Below are positions 23,612-31,412 of a stretch of DNA of 35,112 bases, piece by piece; position 1 is the stretch's first letter, and each line of letters starts with the position of its first letter. The DNA is from Thermoplasmata archaeon (GTDB taxonomy: Archaea > Thermoplasmatota > Thermoplasmata > Lutacidiplasmatales > UBA184). The notes under the pieces were generated by a model that saw nothing but the letters and a program-made list of their open reading frames with translations, was not told the origin of the DNA and ran no database searches. The translations under genes were made by a program, and so were the position numbers. The stretch spans positions 85,398 through 120,509 of the forward strand of contig JAJYXQ010000005.1 in NCBI GenBank assembly GCA_021796385.1, in the 5' to 3' direction.

Positions 23612-24049
23612 TCAACCCACACGTTGCAGAACCTGTCGTTCCGAGTCGTACCGGACAAGCCCGAACGCTTCTTCGGGCGGGACCCAACGATAACTATCGA
23701 AGAGATCTTCGACCGTCACAACACCCCCCTTACTTTCGACCTCGAAGAATGTAATGACCTTGATGACATTCGTACCATGGACAGGGTGGAAAAACCGGTA
23801 TGTGAACTCCCCCAAGTCCCGAGTCACGCTCAGCTGAGATAAGCCTGACTCTTCCCGGATCTCCCGCAGCGCCGCTGCCTCTAAAGTTTCCCCCGGTTCG
23901 ACGTGACCCTTGGGGAAGGTCCATCGCCCCTCTTCTCTTTCGTGCAGCAGTAGCACCGGGCCCCGCGGTCCTTTTCGCACGATCCCTCCCGCAGCAAGCT
24001 CTACCGTCGTTGCTTTTTGGGGATCGTATGGCAAGCTCCGTTTGGCCAT
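23612..24049 (-). CDS. NUDIX hydrolase
   Basis: A 145-residue NUDIX hydrolase, cleaving nucleoside diphosphates linked to another moiety. The full NUDIX box is present: GHVEPGE, then the REIREESGL helix, preceded by RWTFPKG. The FPKGHVEPGE form is typical of the Ap4A hydrolase-like/MutT subgroup, so a dinucleoside polyphosphate is a plausible substrate. The frame is open far upstream, but the ATG at 24049 is preferred because it lies 26 nt from a TATA-like sequence and the protein then starts just before the domain. It follows the HAD phosphatase gene by 73 nt on the same strand. Confidence 0.92.
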   Translation of the reverse strand: MAKRSLPYDPQKATTVELAAGGIVRKGPRGPVLLLHEREEGRWTFPKGHVEPGETLEAAALREIREESGLSQLSVTRDLGEFTYRFFHPVHGTNVIKVITFFEVESKGGVVTVEDLFDSYRWVPPEEAFGLVRYDSERQVLQRVG

Positions 24050-24071
24050 ACGCTTGCAACACATATCGGCC

Positions 24072-24079
24072 GTATTAGG
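24072..24079 (-). promoter_or_regulatory. TATA-like box of the NUDIX gene
   Basis: The minus strand reads CCTAATAC, centred about 26 nt before the ATG at 24049. It excludes the ATG at 24064, which would be too close. Confidence 0.45.
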
Positions 24080-24122
24080 GCTTCTGCCAACCCCAACTAT
24101 TGTTTTCCACGATGGCCAAGTA

Positions 24123-24908
24123 CTACAGGGTGACGGCGGCCGCGGATATCCCCAAGTAACCTGCCCTCGAGAACCATCGGGTGACTTGTTCGTAATCTCG
24201 GTAGATCTTCCGAACCCCAGCCCGACGGAAGGCGACCGTCTTACTCTGCGTGTGCGACGAGCCCTCAGGTAGAATGGCGACAAAGTCTACACCCGCTCCC
24301 AGGGCGCACCGCGCATCGTCTAAGTGGTCGCCTACGAACACCGCTCGAGATGGGCGCACGTCCATCGTACGAAGTAACGAGAGCAGCGCCTGCGGGTCCG
24401 GTTTCATGGGTCCCCGAGTGCTTCGGGTCCTGCAGTTCGGAAAGTATTGTGAGAATGCAACCCGCTCCAGGGCAGCGTGACAATAACCTCTCGAACTTCG
24501 GGTGAGGATCCCCAGGTGGTAGGAGCGCGCTTTCAATTTGTTGAGCAGATCGATGGCTCCTGGCCGCGGTCGGACCCCCCCTACGGCCTTTAGCTCTTCC
24601 AAGTCCAACTGGCGGTTTACGGCGACCTCAAACCGCTTCATCATCGCTTTCGATAATTGCATTCTCGCCATTTCCTCCCGCACGGCGGATAGCAATTGCG
24701 CGGTCGACAGATCGTTTACAGCCGCGGACCCGCCCGGAAACCGACAACCGAACTCTCCTGCCGTTCGGACTATCTCGCGTCGCATCGCCGGAAAGTCGAG
24801 CGGGCTCGAGATCAGCGTGCCGTCCAGATCGAAGACAACCCCTTCTAGCGGAGTTGGAGCTGAACGAACCCCGACCGGAGAATGCTGGTCGGGTCGAGAA
24901 CGGGACAT
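24123..24908 (-). CDS. HAD-superfamily phosphatase
   Basis: A 261-residue haloacid dehalogenase-type hydrolase, close to the phosphoglycolate phosphatase group. Motif I is FDLDGTL with nucleophile Asp27 and acid/base Asp29, motif II is LTRSS with Thr135, motif III is Lys168 in MKPDP, and motif IV is GDHLDDA with Asp193/Asp196-197. The region between motifs I and II (about 35-115) is a helical C1 cap. The substrate is unknown. The start at ATG 24908 is 26 nt from a TATA element shared with the divergent acetoacetyl-CoA synthetase gene. A 20-residue polar N-terminal extension precedes motif I. Confidence 0.88.
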   Translation of the reverse strand: MSRSRPDQHSPVGVRSAPTPLEGVVFDLDGTLISSPLDFPAMRREIVRTAGEFGCRFPGGSAAVNDLSTAQLLSAVREEMARMQLSKAMMKRFEVAVNRQLDLEELKAVGGVRPRPGAIDLLNKLKARSYHLGILTRSSRGYCHAALERVAFSQYFPNCRTRSTRGPMKPDPQALLSLLRTMDVRPSRAVFVGDHLDDARCALGAGVDFVAILPEGSSHTQSKTVAFRRAGVRKIYRDYEQVTRWFSRAGYLGISAAAVTL

Positions 24909-24931
24909 GCACGAAGAGATTGCCCAAAACG

Positions 24932-24936
24932 TATAT
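24932..24936. promoter_or_regulatory. Shared TATA element between HAD and acetoacetyl-CoA synthetase genes
   Basis: GTATATCAT on the plus strand, ATGATATAC on the minus strand. The TATAT centre is 26 nt from the HAD ATG and 29 nt from the synthetase ATG in a 54-bp spacer. Confidence 0.6.
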
Positions 24937-24962
24937 CATCTCTCGATGGTCAGGCCTTCTCG

Positions 24963-26951
24963 ATGGCGCGCACGGTAAAGGAGGGGGATCTGCTCTGGAG
25001 GCCATCTGAAGAGTTCCAACAGGCTTCTGAACTGCACCGATATCAACTGTGGCTCGAATCTCATGTGGGGTTGAAGTTCGATGACTACGCGAAGCTTTGG
25101 GAGTGGTCCGTCACCCATCGCGATGACTTCTGGCTGTCGATGGTGGATTTCTTCAAGGTCCCAATGGGAGGTGAGCGTACCCCCGTGCTGTCTACTCCAC
25201 AGATGCCCGGGGCCATGTGGTTTCCAAAAAGTACGATCAACTATCTTGCACCGTTAGATTCCCAGTGGTCCCGAGAGGGTGCTGCCATCGTCGACTACTC
25301 TGAAGCACGAGGAGTACGCACGCTATCTTGGCGCGAGTTGAACCGAGCGATCTCCAAGTGCCGGAATGCCTTATTGTCGGCCGGGGTGGATGCGGGGGAC
25401 AGAGTGACCGCCTTTGTCCCCAACATATCCGAAGCTGTGGTGGCTTTCCTTGCCTCGGCCAGCCTAGGAGCGATCTGGTCGTCCACCTCTCCCGACTTCG
25501 GGAGCCAGAGCGTGATCGACCGTTTCCGTCAGATCGACCCCAAGGTTCTGATCGCAGTCGATGGCTATCGCTATGGAGGCAAGGACATCGACCGCTTGGG
25601 AGAAGTACAAGAGATCGCTAGATCGCTGCCATCAGTACGGAAGGTAGTCCTGTTGCCCCATCTGAATCCCACCGCTCACCTCGCTAGCGCCACGCGTTGG
25701 GGTGACTTCCTCGGGGATTCGACCCCTACTTCTCTGAAGTGGGAGCCGCTACCCTTCGATCATCCCTTGTGGATTCTGTATTCTTCCGGGACAACGGGAC
25801 TTCCCAAACCGATCGTCCAGAGTCATGGGGGCATTGTCCTCGAACACCTCAAGGCACTCTCACTTCATCTGGATATTCGGCCCGGAGACCGATTTCTTTG
25901 GTGGACCACGACCGGCTGGATGATGTGGAACTTCCTTGTAGGGGGTTTACTCCGAGGCAGCACCATCGTCCTCCACGATGGAAATCCCGGATTTCCTGAG
26001 ATCGGATCACTTTGGGATTTCGCAGGGAAGCATGGGGTAACGGTGCTCGGTTCGGGGGCGGCGTACCACGCTGCCTGTATGAAAGCCGGAGACCGCCCCC
26101 GTGAACGGAACGAATTCCGTTCCCTGAAGGCCGTGGGCTCCACGGGGAGCCCGTTACCCCCCGAGGCCTTCGGTTGGCTGTATGACGATGTCAAGCAGGA
26201 CCTTTGGGTCGTCTCATTGAGTGGTGGCACTGATCTCTGCACCGCATTCATCGGTGGCTCACCATACCTTCCTGTTTACGCAGGAGAACTTCAATGCCGT
26301 TCTCTCGGGGCACCCGTGTATGCCTTTGACGAGGCGGGACAGGAGGTAGTGGACCAGGTCGGAGAACTCGTGATCACGGCTCCCATGCCTTCGATGCCCA
26401 TCTACTTCTGGGGAGATCCCGAGTATCTCCGTTATCGCGCCAGCTACTTCGAAGATTATCCGGGAGTATGGCGTCACGGAGACTGGATAAAAATCACTTC
26501 CCGAGGAAGCGCCATCATTTATGGCCGGTCGGATGCCACACTCAAGAAGAAAGGCGTACGTATGGGCACGGCGGAGATATACCGCGCTGTGGAGATGATC
26601 CCACAGGTCGTGGATTCGCTCGTGATCGGTCTGGACCTTCCAGACGGGGAGTACTTCATGCCCCTCCTAGTCGTGCTCCAAGATGGAGTATCCCTCACGC
26701 CGGAACTGAAGCGGGCGATCAATGAGAAGATCCGGACCGAGCTGAGCTCCCGTCATGTCCCGGACGACATCATTTCGGTGCGGGCGCTCCCCCGAACGCT
26801 CAGCGGCAAGAAACTGGAGGTCCCAATCCGACGGGTGCTTTCTGGAGCCCCCCCAGAAAAGGCGGTGAACCTGGGGTCAATCCGCGATCCGTCGTCCGTT
26901 TTCGAAGTGGTCGAGGCGGTCCGAAAACGACTCCCGTCGGGTAGCCATTGA
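24963..26951 (+). CDS. Acetoacetyl-CoA synthetase
   Basis: A 662-residue ANL-superfamily adenylating enzyme that activates acetoacetate to acetoacetyl-CoA with ATP. The N-terminus LWRPSEEF is typical of acetoacetate-CoA ligase. The P-loop SSGTTGLPKPIV, WTTTGWMMWN and the hinge region YGRSDATLKKKGVRMG are all present. The C-terminal SGKKLEVPIRR carries the catalytic Lys (616 or 617). The length matches the family (about 650). The ATG at 24963 is set by the family N-terminus and the TATA distance. Acetyl-CoA synthetase is the main alternative, but GKKLEVP favours the acetoacetate enzyme. It suggests use of ketone bodies or polyhydroxyalkanoate-type carbon. Confidence 0.92.
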   Translation: MARTVKEGDLLWRPSEEFQQASELHRYQLWLESHVGLKFDDYAKLWEWSVTHRDDFWLSMVDFFKVPMGGERTPVLSTPQMPGAMWFPKSTINYLAPLDSQWSREGAAIVDYSEARGVRTLSWRELNRAISKCRNALLSAGVDAGDRVTAFVPNISEAVVAFLASASLGAIWSSTSPDFGSQSVIDRFRQIDPKVLIAVDGYRYGGKDIDRLGEVQEIARSLPSVRKVVLLPHLNPTAHLASATRWGDFLGDSTPTSLKWEPLPFDHPLWILYSSGTTGLPKPIVQSHGGIVLEHLKALSLHLDIRPGDRFLWWTTTGWMMWNFLVGGLLRGSTIVLHDGNPGFPEIGSLWDFAGKHGVTVLGSGAAYHAACMKAGDRPRERNEFRSLKAVGSTGSPLPPEAFGWLYDDVKQDLWVVSLSGGTDLCTAFIGGSPYLPVYAGELQCRSLGAPVYAFDEAGQEVVDQVGELVITAPMPSMPIYFWGDPEYLRYRASYFEDYPGVWRHGDWIKITSRGSAIIYGRSDATLKKKGVRMGTAEIYRAVEMIPQVVDSLVIGLDLPDGEYFMPLLVVLQDGVSLTPELKRAINEKIRTELSSRHVPDDIISVRALPRTLSGKKLEVPIRRVLSGAPPEKAVNLGSIRDPSSVFEVVEAVRKRLPSGSH

Positions 26952-27015
26952 GTACGGATGGAGTGGGCCCGCACGATCCTTCCTCCCCATGTGATCTCGG
27001 GAGTGTGAGTCGCTG

Positions 27016-28323
27016 ATGGTCCGTACCGTATCGCGCAAGGAGCAAGAGATGGGCATCCACACTTATGCTACGGCCACCGAAGGTATCGGAGGAGTGCTCA
27101 AACTGGACCCACAACATTTCCGGGTCGACGAGATATCGCGATATCCTGCTCCTCGGGGGGATGGCCCGGTGTTGGTCTTAAGGGTGGAGGCGTTGGACAT
27201 CGAGCAGAATGAACTCCTTCGACGCTTGTCCGGCTGGCTCGGGCTACCGCTGGGGAAGTTCGGGATTGCCGGAACCAAGGACCGCCGGGCCTTATCCACC
27301 CAGCTCATTTCCTGCCCCTATGTCGATCTCCCTGCGGGAGGTCCTCATCTTAGCGGGGTCCGATTGCTGGAGTGCTATCGTGCCGAGGAGGGCCTGTTCC
27401 TCGGGCATCTCTACGGGAACGCATTCGATGTGATGGTTAGTGAAGTGGAAGTCCCATTATCCCAGGGGCAGGACCGCATCCGCTCGACAATGGAGCAACT
27501 GGAGCGTTTTGGGGGATACCCCAACTTCTTCGGGCCACAGCGGTTCGGCGAGGTCCGTCCCGTAACACACCGGGTGGGTCGGGCGCTCGTGTTGGGGTCC
27601 ATGGCGGAGGCTGTGGAAACATACCTCACGCTGGAGACGGAAGGGGAGGCCAGTGACGGAAAGTTGGCCAGACAGAGCTATCGCCAGCATCACGATGCCC
27701 GCCGAGCACTCACGGAATTTCCGTTGCATCTCCGGTTCGAGCGGCTGCTCCTCGAGCGTCTGGCCCGTGGAGACTCCCCGGAACGCGCGTTTCGAGCGTT
27801 GCCGCGGCATCTCAAGTCATTGTTTGTACATGCCTACCAAAGCTACCTATTCAATGAGTATCTCTCCCTTCGTTTGAAGGAGGGTCTTCCCCTCGTGCAT
27901 CCCATGCCTGGGGATCTCCTGCAGCGGAGAGGCGCGGACGGGCTGACCGGGGATATGCCCCCCGTAGTGGTGATGCCCGACAACCTGCCAGAGGCCGAGG
28001 CCATGATCGCCTCGGGTCGGGCGGTTGTGGCCGCCCCCTTGATCGGGACCGACAGTCCCGCGCTCTCGGGTCGACCCGGAGAGCTCTTCAGGCAAGTCCT
28101 TGAGGTGGAGCAAGTCCAACCCAGCGATTTCCATCTTAGCGATGTTCCTCGGCTCTCGAGCCACGGTGCGTTAAGGCCGCTACTCGCCCGGCTCCCCTAT
28201 CACTTTTACCGGCGAACGGTGGAGTGGACCGCGGACGGTTCGCCCCGGTTCCGCTTCTGCCTCGACAAAGGGTGTTACGCCACGGTCCTGCTTCGCGAGT
28301 TTCTGAAACCCGAATCATCTTGA
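27016..28323 (+). CDS. truD: tRNA pseudouridine(13) synthase TruD
   Basis: A 435-residue TruD-family enzyme converting U13 of tRNA to pseudouridine. The catalytic motif GIAGTKDRRALSTQ at 83-96 carries Asp89. The N-terminal GIGGVLK and the NFFGPQRFG and YQSYLFNEYLS stretches are family signatures, and the size is usual for archaeal TruD, including the inserted TRUD domain. The start is uncertain: 27016 gives a short extension that fits family N-termini, while an in-frame ATG at 27049 has AAGGAG seven bases upstream. No clear TATA box is seen in the 64-bp spacer, so co-transcription with the synthetase gene is possible. Confidence 0.94.
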   Translation: MVRTVSRKEQEMGIHTYATATEGIGGVLKLDPQHFRVDEISRYPAPRGDGPVLVLRVEALDIEQNELLRRLSGWLGLPLGKFGIAGTKDRRALSTQLISCPYVDLPAGGPHLSGVRLLECYRAEEGLFLGHLYGNAFDVMVSEVEVPLSQGQDRIRSTMEQLERFGGYPNFFGPQRFGEVRPVTHRVGRALVLGSMAEAVETYLTLETEGEASDGKLARQSYRQHHDARRALTEFPLHLRFERLLLERLARGDSPERAFRALPRHLKSLFVHAYQSYLFNEYLSLRLKEGLPLVHPMPGDLLQRRGADGLTGDMPPVVVMPDNLPEAEAMIASGRAVVAAPLIGTDSPALSGRPGELFRQVLEVEQVQPSDFHLSDVPRLSSHGALRPLLARLPYHFYRRTVEWTADGSPRFRFCLDKGCYATVLLREFLKPESS

Positions 28324-28337
28324 AAATAGAATGGCCA

Positions 28338-28357
28338 GTAGGGAAGGAGTACCCTAC
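28338..28357 (+). terminator. Possible hairpin terminator after truD
   Basis: GTAGGG and CCCTAC can pair around an eight-base loop, 14 nt after the truD stop, followed by CCCCTCTTT. The T-run is short, so this is weak. Confidence 0.25.
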
Positions 28358-28403
28358 CCCCTCTTTCGCCACCCAAGCGTCTCTTTCAAATCGAGAGGGA
28401 GAG

Positions 28404-28411
28404 TTATAATA
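28404..28411 (+). promoter_or_regulatory. TATA box of the KaiC-like/polymerase operon
   Basis: TTATAATA centred 28 nt before the GTG at 28436. It supports a leaderless GTG start; the ATG at 28429 is in another frame. Confidence 0.6.
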
Positions 28412-28435
28412 TCCGCCCAATACTAGCTATGGTCC

Positions 28436-29356
28436 GTGGACGCACCGAAAGCCAAGGTGAAAACCTTCCCGATGCCGGGCATAGGAGGGGGCCGACCGAA
28501 GAGCCCTTCGGCTCCCGTGACTTACCGCGTACCCACAGGCGTCAGTGACTTCGATGCGATCTCCGGAGGATTGCCGCCGGGCACGGTCCTTCTCCTGATG
28601 GGTGAGGCCGGCTCGGGCCAAAACGAATTCTCCTTGACCAGTGCCTCGCGATTGACCTTCGCCATCGACGAACCCGTGGACGGAGCGGCAGAATTCCACA
28701 TGGGGGCTCATCGGGACACCCTACTATATCCTACCCAGGTGACGTACGTGAGCTTTACGCGATCCCGGGAGGAGACAATGGCAGAGATTCGACATTCTTT
28801 CCCACCCTACTATCCGCTACTTCTCTCGCGGCATCTGAGCTACATCGACCTTTCGGCCGAATACTTTGCCGACAGCATCGTACCTCCTGAGTGGAGCCGA
28901 TCGAAGCGTTCTATCTTAGAAGGAAACAATGGGCAGAGCGAGGGCATACTCCCTTCACTCGCCCGGGAGCTCGAAGCTCGGGCCAAGAATTCGCTTGTCA
29001 TCATCGAATCGCTCTCCGACGTTCTTGCCCGCAGTACGGTGAACAAGGAAGACGTGGTCACGCTCGTCAAGGGCCTTCGCCGTCGGGCAAAGGATTGGCG
29101 CGGGCTCGTCTACCTCCTGCTCACGAAGAACGTGGCGGAGCATTGGATTGAGGAAGCTCTGAAGGACTCCGTAGATGGGGTGCTCAACTTCGGCTGGGTG
29201 CAGAGCCCCCACAAAAGCGCCCGGCTACGCGCGATGTGGATCGAGAAGTCCATGCCTCTCCTCGCGCACGTGCCACCCGAACGTCAGGGGCGATTCATAA
29301 TAAATGTGAGCGGCTCCAGCGGCCTCGTGACCACCCAGTATGAGCGCATCGATTAG
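28436..29356 (+). CDS. KaiC/RecA-superfamily protein with degenerate ATPase motifs
   Basis: A 306-residue protein with the KaiC-like N-terminal VPTGVSDFDAISGGLPPG (start of the RecA core at about 32). The P-loop is GEAGSGQN at 56-63, with Gln-Asn replacing the usual Lys-Thr/Ser. The position of the catalytic Glu pair reads SFTRS (106-110), and the Walker B Asp position is Glu191 (VIIESLSD). All three ATPase motifs are therefore altered, which suggests a structural or regulatory pseudo-ATPase. The neighbouring gene, overlapping by 17 bp, encodes an intact KaiC-like ATPase, so a heteromer is plausible. The start codon is GTG, fixed by the TATA box. Related archaeal proteins with altered P-loops exist, as I recall from haloarchaeal HTR-like proteins. 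Confidence 0.85.
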   Translation: MDAPKAKVKTFPMPGIGGGRPKSPSAPVTYRVPTGVSDFDAISGGLPPGTVLLLMGEAGSGQNEFSLTSASRLTFAIDEPVDGAAEFHMGAHRDTLLYPTQVTYVSFTRSREETMAEIRHSFPPYYPLLLSRHLSYIDLSAEYFADSIVPPEWSRSKRSILEGNNGQSEGILPSLARELEARAKNSLVIIESLSDVLARSTVNKEDVVTLVKGLRRRAKDWRGLVYLLLTKNVAEHWIEEALKDSVDGVLNFGWVQSPHKSARLRAMWIEKSMPLLAHVPPERQGRFIINVSGSSGLVTTQYERID

Positions 29357-30062
29357 TTCCGTCCGGGTCTCCTCGGGAGTGGGGGGTTTGGATGAAATGT
29401 TGAAAGGGGGCTTCCCCCAAGGTCACGTAGTGCTCGTGCTCGGACCCCCGGGAGCGGGCAAGACGAGTTTGGGCCTCCAGTTCTTGAACGAGGGTCTGGC
29501 CCACGAAGAACGCGTCCTCTATCTCAGCCTCGAAGAGGATCTCGCAGCCCTGGAGGCTACGGCGCGCCAGTTCGGATGGAATTTTGACGATGCCCGAAAG
29601 AAGAATCGGCTCAAGATGGTCCTCATGGACCCCCAACATGCTTCCAACGCGATGAAGCGGATAATGAGCGAACTGCCCCGTGAGCTCGACGAATGGAAGC
29701 CACGGCGGATCGTGGTCGACTCCGTCTCGCTTCTCAGCCTGCTCGCGACCACGGACGCCGAGCGGCGCGAGGTCATTTTCAACCTGGCGGCGGCTTGTCG
29801 CCATTGCGGTGCGACCACGGTCTTTGTAGGCGAATCAGACCCGGCCCATCCCGAAACCTCCCGGGACGGACTAGCGGAGTACGTGGCGGACGGCGTGGTG
29901 CTCTTGAGCTATGATGAGGACCCCGACCGCCACCGGGTACGCCTCGCCATCCGGGTAGTGAAGATGCGGCGGACCGCCCATCTCCGTAGCCGGCAACCCT
30001 ACACGATCGGGGCCCGCGGGATGGAGGTCGACGCAAAGGCCGTCGACCTCACGTCCCTCTGA
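29340..30062 (+). CDS. KaiC-like ATPase, single domain
   Basis: A 240-residue RecA-fold ATPase of the archaeal KaiC-like family. Walker A GPPGAGKT at 35-42, catalytic Glu pair LSLEED at 65-66 and Walker B IVVD ending at Asp127 are intact. It starts 17 bp before the end of the degenerate paralogue, which implies translational coupling. It ends 7 nt before a small membrane-protein gene. Archaeal KaiC-like proteins act as signalling ATPases, often at the membrane or with partners; no specific role can be assigned here. Confidence 0.9.
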   Translation: MSASISSVRVSSGVGGLDEMLKGGFPQGHVVLVLGPPGAGKTSLGLQFLNEGLAHEERVLYLSLEEDLAALEATARQFGWNFDDARKKNRLKMVLMDPQHASNAMKRIMSELPRELDEWKPRRIVVDSVSLLSLLATTDAERREVIFNLAAACRHCGATTVFVGESDPAHPETSRDGLAEYVADGVVLLSYDEDPDRHRVRLAIRVVKMRRTAHLRSRQPYTIGARGMEVDAKAVDLTSL

Positions 30063-30069
30063 CGCTTCA

Positions 30070-30285
30070 ATGCGGGCCACCCGGACCATCGCGCTATTCT
30101 TCCTGACAGCGACCACCGTAGGTCTCCTGCTCATTGCTCTCCGTCCGTGGCCCTCCGTTCGGGATGGGACCACGGGCGGGCTGCTCCTCGATTTCCTCAC
30201 CTTCATCTTTCTATTGAGCGCCGTTCGATGGTATTGGCTCGACACCCGGCTTGTCCAGAGGACGGCTAGAAAGGGACTCCCGTGA
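30070..30285 (+). CDS. Small two-helix membrane protein
   Basis: A 71-residue protein with hydrophobic segments at about 5-25 and 37-56, separated by a short polar loop, and a basic C-terminus. It starts 7 nt after the KaiC-like ATPase stop and overlaps the next start by 4 bp (GTGA), so it belongs to the operon. No family is recognised. The basic end and two-helix hairpin would put both termini in the cytoplasm, possibly as a membrane anchor for the ATPases, which is inference. Confidence 0.7.
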   Translation: MRATRTIALFFLTATTVGLLLIALRPWPSVRDGTTGGLLLDFLTFIFLLSAVRWYWLDTRLVQRTARKGLP

Positions 30286-31412
30286 CCCCAGGAAAGAGAG
30301 GCGCTTCTCGGACAAGTCCCAACCCAACGAACCACGAGGATTGGGTGATCTACGCCGACATGGACGCCTTCTATCTTTCGTGCGAGCTCACTCGGCGCCC
30401 TGAGCTCAGGGGTAAGCCCGCCATCGTAGCCCACGACGCTAAGGAGGGAAGGGGGAGAGGGGTGATCCTCTCGGCATCCTATGAGGCCCGGGCCCGCGGG
30501 TTCCAGTCCGCAATGCCCGTACGCCTCGCTTGGCAAAAGAGGGAGGAGGTGGAGTGGATCCCCCCGGATTTCGGCTTCTATCAGAAAGTTTCGGACGAGG
30601 TCATGGGATATCTCCGTGACCTATCCCCCACGACCCGGGTCTTTAGCATCGATGAGGCCGCTCTCAAGGCAACGGGCTTGAACCAGGATGCTGTGAAGAC
30701 CCAAGCTCTCGAATTGCAGAAGGAGATCTACCAGCGTTTTTCCATCCCCTGCTCGATCGGAATCGCCCCGAGCTTGACGCTAGCGAAGATGGCCTCCGAT
30801 GCCGCCAAGCCCGGTGGGATCCGAGTAGTGGGGGTCGAGGAACTTCCGCGCTTTCTCACCGGGTTACCCGTGCGGAAAGTCCCAGGGATTGGACCCGTCA
30901 GCGAACGAGCTCTTCAATCCTTGGGCGTACGGACGATTGGAGATGCGGCCACGGTCACCGAATCCCGACTTCGAACGGTCCTGGGGGATTTAGCCGCTAC
31001 GCTCCATGGCTTGAGTGAGGGAAGGGTCCCTGAGGAGGATTGGCCAGAGGACCTACCCACGAGGTCCTTGGGGCAGATGTTCACCTTCGAAGAGGACGTG
31101 GCAGACCTTCATCAGGCTCTGGACGAGATCGATCGATTGGCGGGAGAGGTTCACCAGAACCTCAGGGTGATGGGGCTTAGGTTCCGGACGGTCACCGTGC
31201 AGGTACGCTGGGAAGATCTGGAAGGGGCACAGCGCAGCCGCTCTTTCCGGCTACCGACGGACGCCGCTGAGGGGTTGCAACGTGCCGCCCGGGCGTTGCT
31301 GACGGACCTTTGGGAATCGGAAGAGCGACAGGGAAGACGTGTCCGGACCATCGGGGTCAGTGCGCACGAACTACGGCCAGTGGATCCCAGGCAAAGCCGG
31401 CTCGAAGTCTAG
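30282..31412 (+). CDS. Y-family DNA polymerase (Dpo4/DinB type)
   Basis: A 376-residue translesion DNA polymerase. The catalytic carboxylates are Asp26 in YADMDAFY and Asp124/Glu125 in SIDEAAL; Tyr31 is at the steric-gate position. The finger motif SASYEARARG (64-73) and the thumb HhH VPGIGPVSERAL are present, followed by the little-finger domain. The C-terminus ends QSRLEV, which resembles the start of a PCNA-binding QxxL motif but lacks the aromatic pair. The start is GTG at 30282, in a 4-bp overlap with the small membrane-protein gene; about 20 extra residues precede the domain. Its stop shares a CTAG with the convergent gene. Confidence 0.94.
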   Translation: MTPGKRGASRTSPNPTNHEDWVIYADMDAFYLSCELTRRPELRGKPAIVAHDAKEGRGRGVILSASYEARARGFQSAMPVRLAWQKREEVEWIPPDFGFYQKVSDEVMGYLRDLSPTTRVFSIDEAALKATGLNQDAVKTQALELQKEIYQRFSIPCSIGIAPSLTLAKMASDAAKPGGIRVVGVEELPRFLTGLPVRKVPGIGPVSERALQSLGVRTIGDAATVTESRLRTVLGDLAATLHGLSEGRVPEEDWPEDLPTRSLGQMFTFEEDVADLHQALDEIDRLAGEVHQNLRVMGLRFRTVTVQVRWEDLEGAQRSRSFRLPTDAAEGLQRAARALLTDLWESEERQGRRVRTIGVSAHELRPVDPRQSRLEV

